From the NCBI RefSeq assembly GCF_004331455.1, contig NZ_SJJR01000011.1, positions 1-64,000 on the forward strand: a DNA stretch of 64,000 bases. The letters run 5' to 3'. The translations under genes were made by a program, and so were the position numbers. Positions 35,579 to 45,667 of the stretch are shown here, one piece after another (positions within the stretch are counted from its first letter, which is position 1; each line of letters opens with the position of its first letter). This stretch comes from Micromonospora zingiberis (GTDB lineage Bacteria > Actinomycetota > Actinomycetes > Mycobacteriales > Micromonosporaceae). The notes beneath the pieces were generated by a model that saw only the letters and a list, made by a program, of their open reading frames with translations, made no database searches and was not told the origin of the DNA.

Positions 35579-36811
35579 ATGGCTGCCAAGGTGCTCGCGA
35601 TCGTCCTGGCCGGCGGAGAGGGCAAGCGCCTGATGCCGCTGACCACGGACCGGGCCAAGCCGGCCGTCCCGTTCGGCGGGATGTACCGCATGGTCGATTT
35701 CGTCCTCTCCAATCTGGCCAACGCCGGCTATCTGAAGATCGTCGTGCTGACCCAGTACAAGTCCCACTCCCTCGACCGACACATCACCAAGACCTGGCGG
35801 ATGTCGACGCTGCTCGGCAACTACGTCACGCCGGTGCCCGCGCAGCAGCGCCGTGGCCCGTGGTGGTTCGCCGGCTCGGCGGACGCGATCTACCAGAGCT
35901 TCAACCTGATCTACGACGAGCAACCCGACTACGTGATCGTGTTCGGCGCCGACCACATCTACCGGATGGACCCCCGGCAGATGGTGGAGGACCACATCGC
36001 CTCCGGCGCCAGCGTGACCGTGGCCGGCATCCGGCAGCCGCTGTCCACGGCCGACCAGTTCGGTGTCATCGAGGTCGCCGAGGACGGCCGGCGGATCCGG
36101 GCCTTCCGGGAGAAGCCCACCGACGCGGTCGGGCTGCCGGACGCCCCCGACGAGATCTACGCCTCGATGGGCAACTACGTCTTCACCACGCGGGCGCTGA
36201 TCGACGCGGTCGAAAGCGACGCCGAGGACCGCACCAGCAAGCACGACATGGGCGGCAGCATCATCCCGATGTTGGTCGAGCGGGGCGAGGCGAACGTCTA
36301 CGACTTCCGCGACAACGAGGTGCCGGGCAGCACCGACCGGGACCGGGGCTACTGGCGCGACGTGGGGACGCTCGACTCCTTCTACGACGCCCACATGGAC
36401 CTGATCAACGTCCACCCGGTGTTCAACCTCTACAACTTCGACTGGCCGATCTACACGGAGCAGCCGCCGTACCCGCCGGCCAAGTTCGTGCACCAGTGGG
36501 GGGAGCGGGTCGGCCGGGCGGTCGCCTCGATGGTCTCGCCCGGCGCGGTGATCTCCGGTTCTCTCGTGGAGAACTCGATCGTCTCACCCAAGGTGAAGGT
36601 GCACTCCTGGGCGCACGTGGACGGCTCGGTGCTGATGGAAGGTGTCGAGATCGGCCGGCACGCGGTGGTGCGCCGGGCCATCCTGGACAAGAACGTCCAG
36701 GTGCCCGAGGGTGCCGAGATCGGCGTGGACCTGGAACGGGACCGGCAGCGCTACACCGTCTCCGACAACGGCATCGTGGTCATCGGCAAGGGACAGAAGG
36801 TGGAACCGTGA
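35579..36811 (+). CDS. glgC: Glucose-1-phosphate adenylyltransferase
   Basis: The 410-residue enzyme makes ADP-glucose. It has the nucleotide-binding start VLAIVLAGGEGKRLMPLT, substrate loop KPAVPFGGMYRMVDFVLSN, FGADHIYRMD, FREKP, and YWRDVGTLDSFYDAHMDL. A C-terminal left-handed beta-helix runs from ~residue 300. Length is typical. Its TGA is the first part of the 56-bp tandem repeat that leads to pgm, 164 bp downstream, so the two may be cotranscribed. Confidence 0.97.
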   Translation: MAAKVLAIVLAGGEGKRLMPLTTDRAKPAVPFGGMYRMVDFVLSNLANAGYLKIVVLTQYKSHSLDRHITKTWRMSTLLGNYVTPVPAQQRRGPWWFAGSADAIYQSFNLIYDEQPDYVIVFGADHIYRMDPRQMVEDHIASGASVTVAGIRQPLSTADQFGVIEVAEDGRRIRAFREKPTDAVGLPDAPDEIYASMGNYVFTTRALIDAVESDAEDRTSKHDMGGSIIPMLVERGEANVYDFRDNEVPGSTDRDRGYWRDVGTLDSFYDAHMDLINVHPVFNLYNFDWPIYTEQPPYPPAKFVHQWGERVGRAVASMVSPGAVISGSLVENSIVSPKVKVHSWAHVDGSVLMEGVEIGRHAVVRRAILDKNVQVPEGAEIGVDLERDRQRYTVSDNGIVVIGKGQKVEP

Positions 36812-36975
36812 GCGCGAGGAGTGAGCTTGCGAGCCCCGCAGTCGCGAACGAAAGGCCAGCCCGGTGAGCGCGAGGAGTGAGCTTGCGAGCCCCGCAGTCG
36901 CGAACGAGAGGCCAGCACCGTGAGCGCGAGGAGTGAGCTTGCGAGCCCCGCAGTCGCGAACGAGAGGCCAGCACC
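36808..36975 (+). repeat. Three tandem 56-bp repeats linking glgC to pgm
   Basis: Units start at 36808, 36864 and 36920, each beginning GTGAGCGCGAGGAGTGAGC; a fourth partial unit begins at 36976. Copies 2 and 3 are almost identical and copy 1 differs at a few bases. The first GTGA contains the glgC stop codon, and the GTGAGC opening the fourth position is the pgm start codon. Each unit ends with GAGAGGCCAGCACC or a close variant, so the last one supplies the pgm Shine-Dalgarno. The whole gap is repeat. Confidence 0.95.
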
Positions 36976-38616
<1,641 letters not shown>

Positions 38617-38668
38617 AAGGAAGGGCACCTTCTTAACGCCTGGAGTAGAGCAGGGGCCCCTTCTTAAC
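38617..38668 (+). repeat. 52-bp stop-codon-proximal repeat, copy 3
   Basis: It starts AAGGAAGGGCACCTT at the first base after the pgm TGA (38614-38616) and ends TTAAC. It has the same orientation relative to the gene as the other two copies and the same internal direct halves ending CTTCTTAAC. Confidence 0.93.
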
Positions 38669-38695
38669 ATCCGGCGCGGAGCGCCGTCAGCACGC

Positions 38696-38740
38696 ACCGG
38701 GGCCGGCTCCGCTGATCACAGCGACGGAACCGGCCCCGGT
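38696..38740. terminator. Bidirectional hairpin between pgm and the FlaA1-like gene
   Basis: Arms at 38696-38711 and 38725-38740 pair over 16 bp with a single mismatch around a 13-nt loop. It lies between convergent genes and closely precedes the minus-strand stop at 38751. Confidence 0.75.
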
Positions 38741-38750
38741 GTGGCGTTGC

Positions 38751-40625
38751 TCAGCGGGCGAGCGGGATGCCCGCCGGCCGGTTGCGATCCGCGCCCGGCT
38801 TGATGCCGCAGAGCTGGATGAGCTGCTCGACTATCCGGTGCGGTTCGTCGAACGGATCCACTCCGCTGACCTCGATCGGGTCGAGGGTGGGCACGCTCAC
38901 GTGCGAGATCAACGGATGCAACGGCCGAAGATCGTTCTCACCCTGCCCCAGGAGGTCCTCGTGCAGCTTCTCACCGGGCCGCAGCCCGGTGTAGACGATC
39001 TCGACCGGGTGATCCGCCTGCTCGACCATCCGGCGGGCGATGTCGTCGATGCGTACCGGCTCGCCCATGTCGAGCACCAGGGCCTCACCGTCGCGGCCGA
39101 TGCTCGCCGCCTGGAGGACCAGGTGCACCGCCTCCTGGACCGTCATCAGGTAGCGGGTCACCTCCGGATGGGTGACGGTCAGCGGCAGCCCCGCCGCGAT
39201 CTGCCGCTGGAAGGCGGTCACCACCGAACCGCGACTGCTGAGCACGTTGCCGAACCGGACACTGAGGAAGGTGCCCGGATAGGTCGCGGCGGCGTGCGCG
39301 GTCAGCATCTCGGTGAGGCGTTTCGAGTAACCCAGCACGCTGATCGGGTCGGCGGCCTTGTCGGTGGAGATGTTCACGAAGCGCGCCACGTCGCGGCAGG
39401 CGTCGAGGACGGTGAGCGTCCCCCACACGTTCGTCTTGACCGCCTCGCCGGGGTGCCGCTGAAGCAGGGTCAGGTGCTTCAGCGCCGCCGCGTGGAAAAC
39501 GATCTCAGGCTGGCGCTGCTGCATGATCCGCCGGATGCCCTCGTCGTCGCGCAGGTCGGCGAGGATGAGTTCGGGGCCGTCCAGCAGCGCGCGTCCGGTG
39601 AGTGACATCTGGAGGCTGTGCAGTGCCGACTCGTCCCGGTCCAACATCATCAGCTCGCCGGGGTTCGCGCGCATGATCTGCCGGCACAGCTCCGAGCCGA
39701 TCGAACCACCGGCACCGGTGACCAGCACGCGCCGTCCGGTGACTCCGTTGTTGTCCAGCGTCAGGTCGCCGACCACCTGGCGCCGGCCGAGCAGGTCGCT
39801 GATCTGGACGTCCCGTACGTCACTGACGGTGATTCGATGGTCCACCAGCTCCCGTACGGGTGGTAGGATCTTGAATGCGGCACCCGTACGGAGGGTGGCC
39901 TCTCGGATCTCCCGGATCAGGGTGGCGTCGGCGTTTGCCACCGAAAAGATCACGCTCGTCGCGCCGGTACGGGCAAGCGCGTCGCCGAGTTCCTTCCGGC
40001 CGCCCAGCACCGGGACACCGCCAATGCGCAGGTCACGCTTGTCCGGGTCGTCATCGAGCGCGCCGACGGGCAGGTAGCGGCCCTTCGGATCGCTCAACAT
40101 CGCGCGTACCAATCCCTGACCGGCCTCGCCGAAGCCGAAGAGCAGTACCGGTGCCGCCAGTCGGGCGTCCGGACGCATGGCGCGATCTCGCCGGTACCGG
40201 TGCAGGAGGCGGAAGCTGAGCATCAGCAGCAGGGCCAACGCCCCGCCGACAACGGGGGTGCTGGCGGGCACCGGGCGGTCGCTCTGCGCGAGGAGTGCGA
40301 CCAGGACCACGACCGCGGTGGTTGCGGTCGTTTCGGCCAGTCCACGGACCTCCTCGATGCTGCCCAGTGGGTGGCGACCCGAGTAGATCCGCCGCAGGGC
40401 GCTGATGCCGAAGTGCAGTACGGCGGCGGCGACGCCGAAGATGAGGGCATTGATCGCCCGGCCGGCGAGGATCTGCTCGTACCGGGCCCAGCCGGCGACG
40501 ACGAACCCGGCGACCCAGGCGAGGGTGTCGGTGGTCAAAAAGATGACGGTACGGCGACGACTGACCCTGGCCCGGCCGCTGACTGCTGGTTCTGTTCGTT
40601 GGGGGTTCCGCATTTCCGGCGGCAT
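38751..40625 (-). CDS. Membrane-bound nucleotide-sugar 4,6-dehydratase (FlaA1/PglF/WbpM-like)
   Basis: The 624-residue protein has four N-terminal hydrophobic segments (~20-130), a Rossmann-like CoA-binding-type domain (APVLLFGFGEAGQGLVRAML) and a C-terminal extended-SDR domain. The SDR part has VLVTGAGGSIGSELCRQI, HAAALKHLTLLQRHP, NISTDKAADPISVLGYSK and RPGEKLHEDLL. This is the long UDP-HexNAc 4,6-dehydratase family that begins bacillosamine or QuiNAc synthesis. ATG 40625 follows AGGGAG. The product could feed the DegT aminotransferase (50755) and the GNAT-fused transferase (57639). Confidence 0.9.
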   Translation of the reverse strand: MPPEMRNPQRTEPAVSGRARVSRRRTVIFLTTDTLAWVAGFVVAGWARYEQILAGRAINALIFGVAAAVLHFGISALRRIYSGRHPLGSIEEVRGLAETTATTAVVVLVALLAQSDRPVPASTPVVGGALALLLMLSFRLLHRYRRDRAMRPDARLAAPVLLFGFGEAGQGLVRAMLSDPKGRYLPVGALDDDPDKRDLRIGGVPVLGGRKELGDALARTGATSVIFSVANADATLIREIREATLRTGAAFKILPPVRELVDHRITVSDVRDVQISDLLGRRQVVGDLTLDNNGVTGRRVLVTGAGGSIGSELCRQIMRANPGELMMLDRDESALHSLQMSLTGRALLDGPELILADLRDDEGIRRIMQQRQPEIVFHAAALKHLTLLQRHPGEAVKTNVWGTLTVLDACRDVARFVNISTDKAADPISVLGYSKRLTEMLTAHAAATYPGTFLSVRFGNVLSSRGSVVTAFQRQIAAGLPLTVTHPEVTRYLMTVQEAVHLVLQAASIGRDGEALVLDMGEPVRIDDIARRMVEQADHPVEIVYTGLRPGEKLHEDLLGQGENDLRPLHPLISHVSVPTLDPIEVSGVDPFDEPHRIVEQLIQLCGIKPGADRNRPAGIPLAR

Positions 40626-40734
40626 GTACCACTCCCTGTGGTGTCTGTGGCCGACGTGAACAGGCAACTTGTGCCGTGACGTGCCGGGCCGGCGCCGTTG
40701 CCTAGGTGCTGGCTGGTCCGGTCCGGGATACCGG

Positions 40735-41697
40735 TCACGGACGCATGGCAGCGGTGGCGGCCAGCGGGTGACCCCAGGCGAGCGCCGCCTGATGGAGCTG
40801 GCGCACCATCGTGGGCCAGGCCGGCGGCTGGTAGCCGGTCGCCGCTCGGAACGAGGCGGCGGAGAGCGACCGGTCGCAGCCGAACTCGTCCGACGGGGCG
40901 ATGTGGCCCGGCCACCCGTACTCCTCGGCGAGGATGCGTAGCAGGTGGTATTTGGTGATCGGTGCGGCGGCGACGTGGTACAGGCCGGACAGGTCGGCTC
41001 GCGGTAGGACGACCGCGCGGAGCATGGCCGCGAACTCCGTGGTGGTCAGTCCGGAGTAGATGGCGCCGGTGAAACCGTTGACCGTGCCCCGTTGGTTGAG
41101 GAACCAGTCCACCAGCGACCGGGCACCGGACATTTCGTGCCCCACGATCGAGGTACGCAGCGTCAGCGCACCGTCGCGGGTCGTCTCACCCAGCAGTTTC
41201 GTCCGGCCGTACAGGTCGTACGCGTCTGGCTCGTCCTGTTCGTCGTATCCGCCGCGCCGGCCGGAGAACACACAGTCGGTGCTGACCTGGATGAGCCGGG
41301 CGTTCAGCGCGACACACTGTTGCGCCAGCCGGTGTGGGAAGAGTGCGTTGACGGCGATGGTGGTCACCGGGTCGGTGGCCTCCGGCCGTTGTTTGATCAC
41401 GCCCACGCAGTTGACCACCACGTCAGGTGCGAGGGCCGTCAGCACCCGGCGTAGGGCGTTGTCGTCCGTCAGGTCGACGCCGCAGGTCACGCGTTGTGCC
41501 AGCGGTTCCGGGAAGCTGGCCCGCACCGCCTCGGCGTTGCGGGCGCAGCCGAAGACGTCGAGTTCCGGCGCGGCGACGAGCTGCCGTAGCAGGGTGTGGC
41601 CGAGCATGCCCGTCGCGCCGAGGATCACCACCCGTTGCCGAGGCGTCGGGTTGCTCCCGTCGGACCGCGGATGAGCCAGCGAACGCTGGCCGCTCAC
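40735..41697 (-). CDS. RmlD-like nucleotide-sugar 4-reductase (SDR)
   Basis: The 320-residue protein has VVILGATGMLGHTLL (NADPH loop), VVNCVGVIKQ, LIQVSTDCVFSGRRGGY and DLYGRTKLLGE (YxxxK). It lies with a CapE-like dehydratase/epimerase (4-bp GTGA overlap) and near a CapG-like 2-epimerase. In that pathway the reductase step is done by CapF/WbjC (giving L-FucNAc precursors) or RmlD-like WbvR (L-QuiNAc precursors). The lack of a CapF cupin domain favours the WbvR type. GTG start set by the overlap. Confidence 0.85.
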   Translation of the reverse strand: MSGQRSLAHPRSDGSNPTPRQRVVILGATGMLGHTLLRQLVAAPELDVFGCARNAEAVRASFPEPLAQRVTCGVDLTDDNALRRVLTALAPDVVVNCVGVIKQRPEATDPVTTIAVNALFPHRLAQQCVALNARLIQVSTDCVFSGRRGGYDEQDEPDAYDLYGRTKLLGETTRDGALTLRTSIVGHEMSGARSLVDWFLNQRGTVNGFTGAIYSGLTTTEFAAMLRAVVLPRADLSGLYHVAAAPITKYHLLRILAEEYGWPGHIAPSDEFGCDRSLSAASFRAATGYQPPAWPTMVRQLHQAALAWGHPLAATAAMRP

Positions 41698-42737
41698 GAG
41701 CGGCCCACCGACAGCGACTCGTGATCCAGGTGCTGCCGGATCTCGGGCAGGGTCAGGAGCAGCGACATGACCTCCGGCACCGTCAGTCTGGTGGTGTTGT
41801 CGGAGGTGTAGTCGAGCCGGCGGTCCCGGGAGGTGTCACCCTCCTCGAAGTAGAGGGAGTAGTTGAGGTCGCGGCTGTCGACCGGGACCCGCAGGAAGTC
41901 GCCGAAGTCCTCCGCGCGGGCCAGTTCCTCCTGGCTCGCCAGGGTTTCGGAGAGCTTCTCGCCGTGCCGCAGGCCCAGTACGTCGAACTTGGCGGGTACC
42001 TCGAACAGGTTGCACAGGGCGGTGGCGAGATCGCCGATCGTGCATGCCGGCGCCTTGCGGATGAAGATGTCACCCGGCTGGCCATGGCTGAACGCGTGCT
42101 CGACGAGTTCGACCGAGTCGGCCAGGGACATGAGGAAGCGGGTCATCGTCGGTTCGGTGACGGTCAGCGGCATGCCGTTGCGGATCTGCTCGATGAACAA
42201 CGGGATCACCGAACCCCGTGAACACATGACATTGCCGTAGCGGACCGAGCAGACGCGGGTGCGGGCGCCGGGGTTGTTCCGGGCGTGCGCCTGGGCCACC
42301 TTCTCCATCAGCGCCTTCGTCATGCCCATGGCGTTGATCGGGTACACGGCCTTGTCGGTGCTGAGGTAGACCAGTGCCGATACGCCGTTGCGCTCGCAGG
42401 CGTCGACCACGTTGGCGCTACCGAGAACGTTGGTGCGTACCGCCTCCAAGGGGAAGAACTCGCAGGAGGGCACCTGCTTGAGCGCGGCGGCGTGGAAGAC
42501 GTAGTCGGTGCCGCGCGTGGCCTTGGACACCGAGTCGAGATCCCGAACGTCGCCCAGGTAGAACCGCACCCGATCGTCGCGCAGGCGAATTCGCAGCGCC
42601 TCCTGCTTGGCCTCGTCCCGGCTCAGTACGCGGACCTCCCCGGCGCCGGCATCGAGCAGTCGGGCCACCATCGTCTGACCGAAAGATCCAGTGCCCCCGG
42701 TAATCAGAATGCGCCGATCCGAAAGTGAAGGCGACAA
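41694..42737 (-). CDS. capE: UDP-GlcNAc 4,6-dehydratase/5-epimerase, CapE/WbjB family
   Basis: The 347-residue extended SDR has ILITGGTGSFGQTMV, FHAAALKQVPSCEFFPLEA, and STDKAVYPINAMGMTKALMEK. The MxxxK in place of YxxxK is the known CapE signature, and RVCSVRYGNVMCSRGSVIPLF follows. It converts UDP-GlcNAc to a 4-keto-6-deoxy-L-sugar, the first step to UDP-L-FucNAc or UDP-L-QuiNAc. The start is TTG 42737 with AAGGAG 5 nt upstream. It is divergent from the CapG-like gene over 178 bp, a shared promoter region. Confidence 0.92.
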   Translation of the reverse strand: MSPSLSDRRILITGGTGSFGQTMVARLLDAGAGEVRVLSRDEAKQEALRIRLRDDRVRFYLGDVRDLDSVSKATRGTDYVFHAAALKQVPSCEFFPLEAVRTNVLGSANVVDACERNGVSALVYLSTDKAVYPINAMGMTKALMEKVAQAHARNNPGARTRVCSVRYGNVMCSRGSVIPLFIEQIRNGMPLTVTEPTMTRFLMSLADSVELVEHAFSHGQPGDIFIRKAPACTIGDLATALCNLFEVPAKFDVLGLRHGEKLSETLASQEELARAEDFGDFLRVPVDSRDLNYSLYFEEGDTSRDRRLDYTSDNTTRLTVPEVMSLLLTLPEIRQHLDHESLSVGRS

Positions 42738-42915
42738 TTTCTCTCCTTGTTCGCTGTCAAACGTTGGCGCGCATAATGCCGCCGGGGTGACGATAGCGTC
42801 ACCGGTGGCGGTGGGGGTCGAAACTGCAGAACCCGATGCTGACGCGAACGTGACGTCCAGTCACTCGAATCGTTGGAGCTTCGCAGGGGTCGGCCGGCTA
42901 CAGGGAGGGTGCCGA

Positions 42916-44040
42916 ATGACGCGGGTCATGACGGTGGTGGGTACGCGCCCGGAGATTATTCGTTTGTCTCGGGTTATCGCGCTACTCGACCGTACGGTCG
43001 ATCACAGTCTCATCCATACCGGGCAGAACTGGGATCCGGCGTTGTCGGATGTGTTCTTCACCGAACTGCGGATCCGTACGCCTGACCGATTCCTGCATGT
43101 CGACACCACATCGCTGGCGCGCGTGCTCGGCGGCGTGCTGCTCGGCACGGAGCAGGCGATCGAGGAACTGCGCCCGGACGCCCTGCTGATCCTCGGCGAC
43201 ACGAACAGCGCGATCGCCGCGCTGATGGCTCGCCGGATGCGGGTGCCGGTCTACCACATGGAGGCGGGCAACCGGAGTTTCGATCTCAACGTGCCCGAGG
43301 AGACGAACCGCCGGCTGGTCGATCACGTGGCGGACTTCAACCTGGTGTACTCCGAACACGCCCGCCGCAACCTGCTCGCCGAGGGGGTGCATCCGCGTCG
43401 CATCCTGCACACCGGCTCCCCGATGCGGGAGGTGTTGGACCACTACATGGACGACATCAAGCGCTCCACCGTGCTCGACCGTCTCGGCCTCGAACCGGCG
43501 CGCTACTTCGTGGTCAGCGCGCACCGGGAGGAGAACGTGGACCGACCGGAGCGGTTGCGTGCGCTTCTCGACTGCCTGCAGGCCGTCCGCGACCAGTGGC
43601 GGCTGCCCCTGCTCGTGTCGACGCACCCGCGTACCCGCAAGCGGCTGGAGGCAGTGGCGCTCGACGACAGCGCGCTCGACGGGATTCTCTTCCACGAGCC
43701 CTTTGGTTTCTTCGACTACATCACGCTGCAACGTCAGGCCCGTTGCACGCTCTCGGACAGTGGCACGGTCAGCGAGGAAGCCGCGATTCTCGGTTTTCCG
43801 GCGGTGACGTTGCGCGACTCCATGGAGCGGCCGGAGGCGCTGGATGCCGGTGGCATTCTGATGACCGGACTGGAGCCGGCCGGTGTGGTGGAGGCGGTCA
43901 AGGTGGTGATCGACCAGGTGTCGACGGCCGGCGTGCCGTGCCCACCGGATTACGCGGTCGCCGACACCTCTCGCCGCACGGTCGACTTCATCTTGTCGAC
44001 CGTGCGGCGACACCACGGCTGGGCGGGCATCCGACGCTGA
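42916..44040 (+). CDS. capG: Non-hydrolysing UDP-HexNAc 2-epimerase, CapG/WbjD/FnlC family
   Basis: The 374-residue GT-B-fold epimerase has VMTVVGTRPEIIRLSRV, LIHTGQNWDPALSDVFF, YHMEAGNRSFDLNVPEETNR (split residues ~95-115), VSAHREENVD, and LSDSGTVSEEAAILGFPAV. HTGQNxD with EAGNRxFDxxVPEE is closer to FnlC/WbjD/CapG than to WecB. It should perform the last C2 inversion giving UDP-L-FucNAc (or L-QuiNAc). ATG 42916 follows GGGAGGGT. Confidence 0.9.
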   Translation: MTRVMTVVGTRPEIIRLSRVIALLDRTVDHSLIHTGQNWDPALSDVFFTELRIRTPDRFLHVDTTSLARVLGGVLLGTEQAIEELRPDALLILGDTNSAIAALMARRMRVPVYHMEAGNRSFDLNVPEETNRRLVDHVADFNLVYSEHARRNLLAEGVHPRRILHTGSPMREVLDHYMDDIKRSTVLDRLGLEPARYFVVSAHREENVDRPERLRALLDCLQAVRDQWRLPLLVSTHPRTRKRLEAVALDDSALDGILFHEPFGFFDYITLQRQARCTLSDSGTVSEEAAILGFPAVTLRDSMERPEALDAGGILMTGLEPAGVVEAVKVVIDQVSTAGVPCPPDYAVADTSRRTVDFILSTVRRHHGWAGIRR

Positions 44041-44340
44041 CGTCATCGGTCCGTCGGCCGCCGACGGGACGCGAGATGGCGCACCGTGTCGGCAAGGAAC
44101 GAGCCCAAACGTGTTCGGGTGGGAGCCGTTCTGCGATGCGTGCATTCCTGGCCGGTGCCAAATCGATGGTGAATTGCGCGGTGACGCCGGCGAGAGCGTG
44201 AAATCCGTTCGTTTCATCGAATTGCCGCAGGTATTGATGTGCGAGTGCTAGCTTGTTCTCGCTGGCTGTCCTGCTGAAAATCTTTCCGAGGGTGGTCGCT
44301 GGCCCTCGTGTTCAACGTCGATCCGCATTGGGGTGACGAG
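44041..44340. other. 300-bp intergenic region with a weak hairpin
   Basis: CCGTCGG (44051-44057) and CCGACGG (44061-44067) could form a short hairpin soon after the capG stop, perhaps a terminator. The remainder is relatively A/T-rich near 44160-44290 and probably holds the promoter for the downstream GT operon. No gene or RNA is recognised. Confidence 0.4.
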
Positions 44341-45603
44341 ATGACCTACGGAATCTCCGAACGGGTCCGTGTCGAGCATTCGGCCGAATCCGTTCGGCGG
44401 GTCGCCCTGGTGACCCACGGCCTGCATCGCAATGGCGGAGTGGGCACCGTGGTGAGCTGGTTGCGGGATGGCCTCAGGGCGAGCGGTCGGTTCACCGTGG
44501 ACCTGCACGACCTGGCCACGTCGGCGGGCGACCGGTCGAGCCGTCGCCTCCGCGCACCGCGATCCTGGTGGCGTAGGAGTGTGCTGAGCGGCCGGGCCGA
44601 CGCGCCCGACGAGCGGTACTGGGGCGCCAACGCCGTCGAGCTGGAGTTCATGCGCTACCGGCCGCGCCGCGAACTGACCGCGGCGCTGGCCGACTACGAC
44701 CTCATCCAGGTCGTCTGCGGATCTCCGGCCTGGGCCGCCCCGGTGCTCGCGGCCGGCCCGCCGGTCGTCGTGCAGATGGCGACCCTGGCCAGGTGGGAAC
44801 GCGACTCGCATCCCAAGTCGTGCGGGTACGCGCTGGCGGGCTGGCGGGCCGCGATGACCCGGATCACCGACCGGATCGAACGGTCGACCCTGCACGCGGT
44901 GGACGCCGTCCTCGTCGAGAACCAGCCGATCTTCAACTGGATCGAAGCCCTGGGACAGCCGAATGTCGTGCTGGCGCCACCGGGTGTCGACACCGACCGG
45001 TTCTCGCCGTCGCCGGCCGGGTGGCGATCGGACGGATATCTGCTCTCCGTCTGCCGGCTCGCCGAGCCCCGAAAGGGCCTTGACCGGATGGTCCGCGGCT
45101 ACGCGGAGATCCTGCGGACGAGGCCCGACGCTCCGCCACTCGTCCTCGCCGGCAAGGGACGGCTCGAACCCTCGGTGGCGGCGCTCATCGCCGAGCTCGG
45201 GCTGACCCACCGCATCGTGGTACGCCCCGACGTGTCGGCCGGAGACCTGCCGGAGCTGTACCGAGGGGCGTCGGTGTTTCTCCAGACCTCCTACGAGGAG
45301 GGCCTCGGCATGTCGGTCATCGAGGCGATGGCCTGTGGCGTCCCCGCCGTGGCGACGGCCACCTACGGGTCGCGGGAAAGTGTGGTCGACGGGCGGACCG
45401 GCTGGCTGGTTCCCCTGGAGCCGGCGGCCGAGGTCAGCCAGTTCCTCGCGGCCCGGGTGCTGGACGTGCTGGATCAGTCCGGTCCGGGCATGGCGGCGGC
45501 GGCTCGGCACCGATGCGAGCAGGCTTTCTCCCAGCAGGTCGCGCTGGGCCGATTCGTCGAGACCTACGACCGACTGCTCGGTGCCGGGGGAGCCCGGCGG
45601 TGA
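44341..45603 (+). CDS. Family 4 glycosyltransferase
   Basis: The 420-residue GT-B enzyme has VALVTHGLHRNGGVGTVVSWL in the N-domain. In the C-domain are LSVCRLAEPRKGLDRMVRGY, LVLAGKGRLEP, and SYEEGLGMSVIEAMACGVPAVAT with the EX7E pair. ATG 44341 follows GGGGTGA; an upstream GTG (44308) would add 11 residues. First gene of a plus-strand run of GT, flippase, pyruvyl transferase and GT. It adds a sugar to the lipid-linked repeat unit. Donor unknown. Confidence 0.88.
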   Translation: MTYGISERVRVEHSAESVRRVALVTHGLHRNGGVGTVVSWLRDGLRASGRFTVDLHDLATSAGDRSSRRLRAPRSWWRRSVLSGRADAPDERYWGANAVELEFMRYRPRRELTAALADYDLIQVVCGSPAWAAPVLAAGPPVVVQMATLARWERDSHPKSCGYALAGWRAAMTRITDRIERSTLHAVDAVLVENQPIFNWIEALGQPNVVLAPPGVDTDRFSPSPAGWRSDGYLLSVCRLAEPRKGLDRMVRGYAEILRTRPDAPPLVLAGKGRLEPSVAALIAELGLTHRIVVRPDVSAGDLPELYRGASVFLQTSYEEGLGMSVIEAMACGVPAVATATYGSRESVVDGRTGWLVPLEPAAEVSQFLAARVLDVLDQSGPGMAAAARHRCEQAFSQQVALGRFVETYDRLLGAGGARR

Positions 45604-45667
45604 CCTCGGCGGTGCCGCGGAGGACGCGCCCCGCCCGGCCCTGCGCGCCGGCCATCCGGGGCGCCGC

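Noticed and set aside
42691..42915. N-terminal extension of the CapG-like epimerase
   Set aside because: An in-frame open stretch exists upstream, but conserved family sequence begins at 42916, where a strong ribosome site is present.
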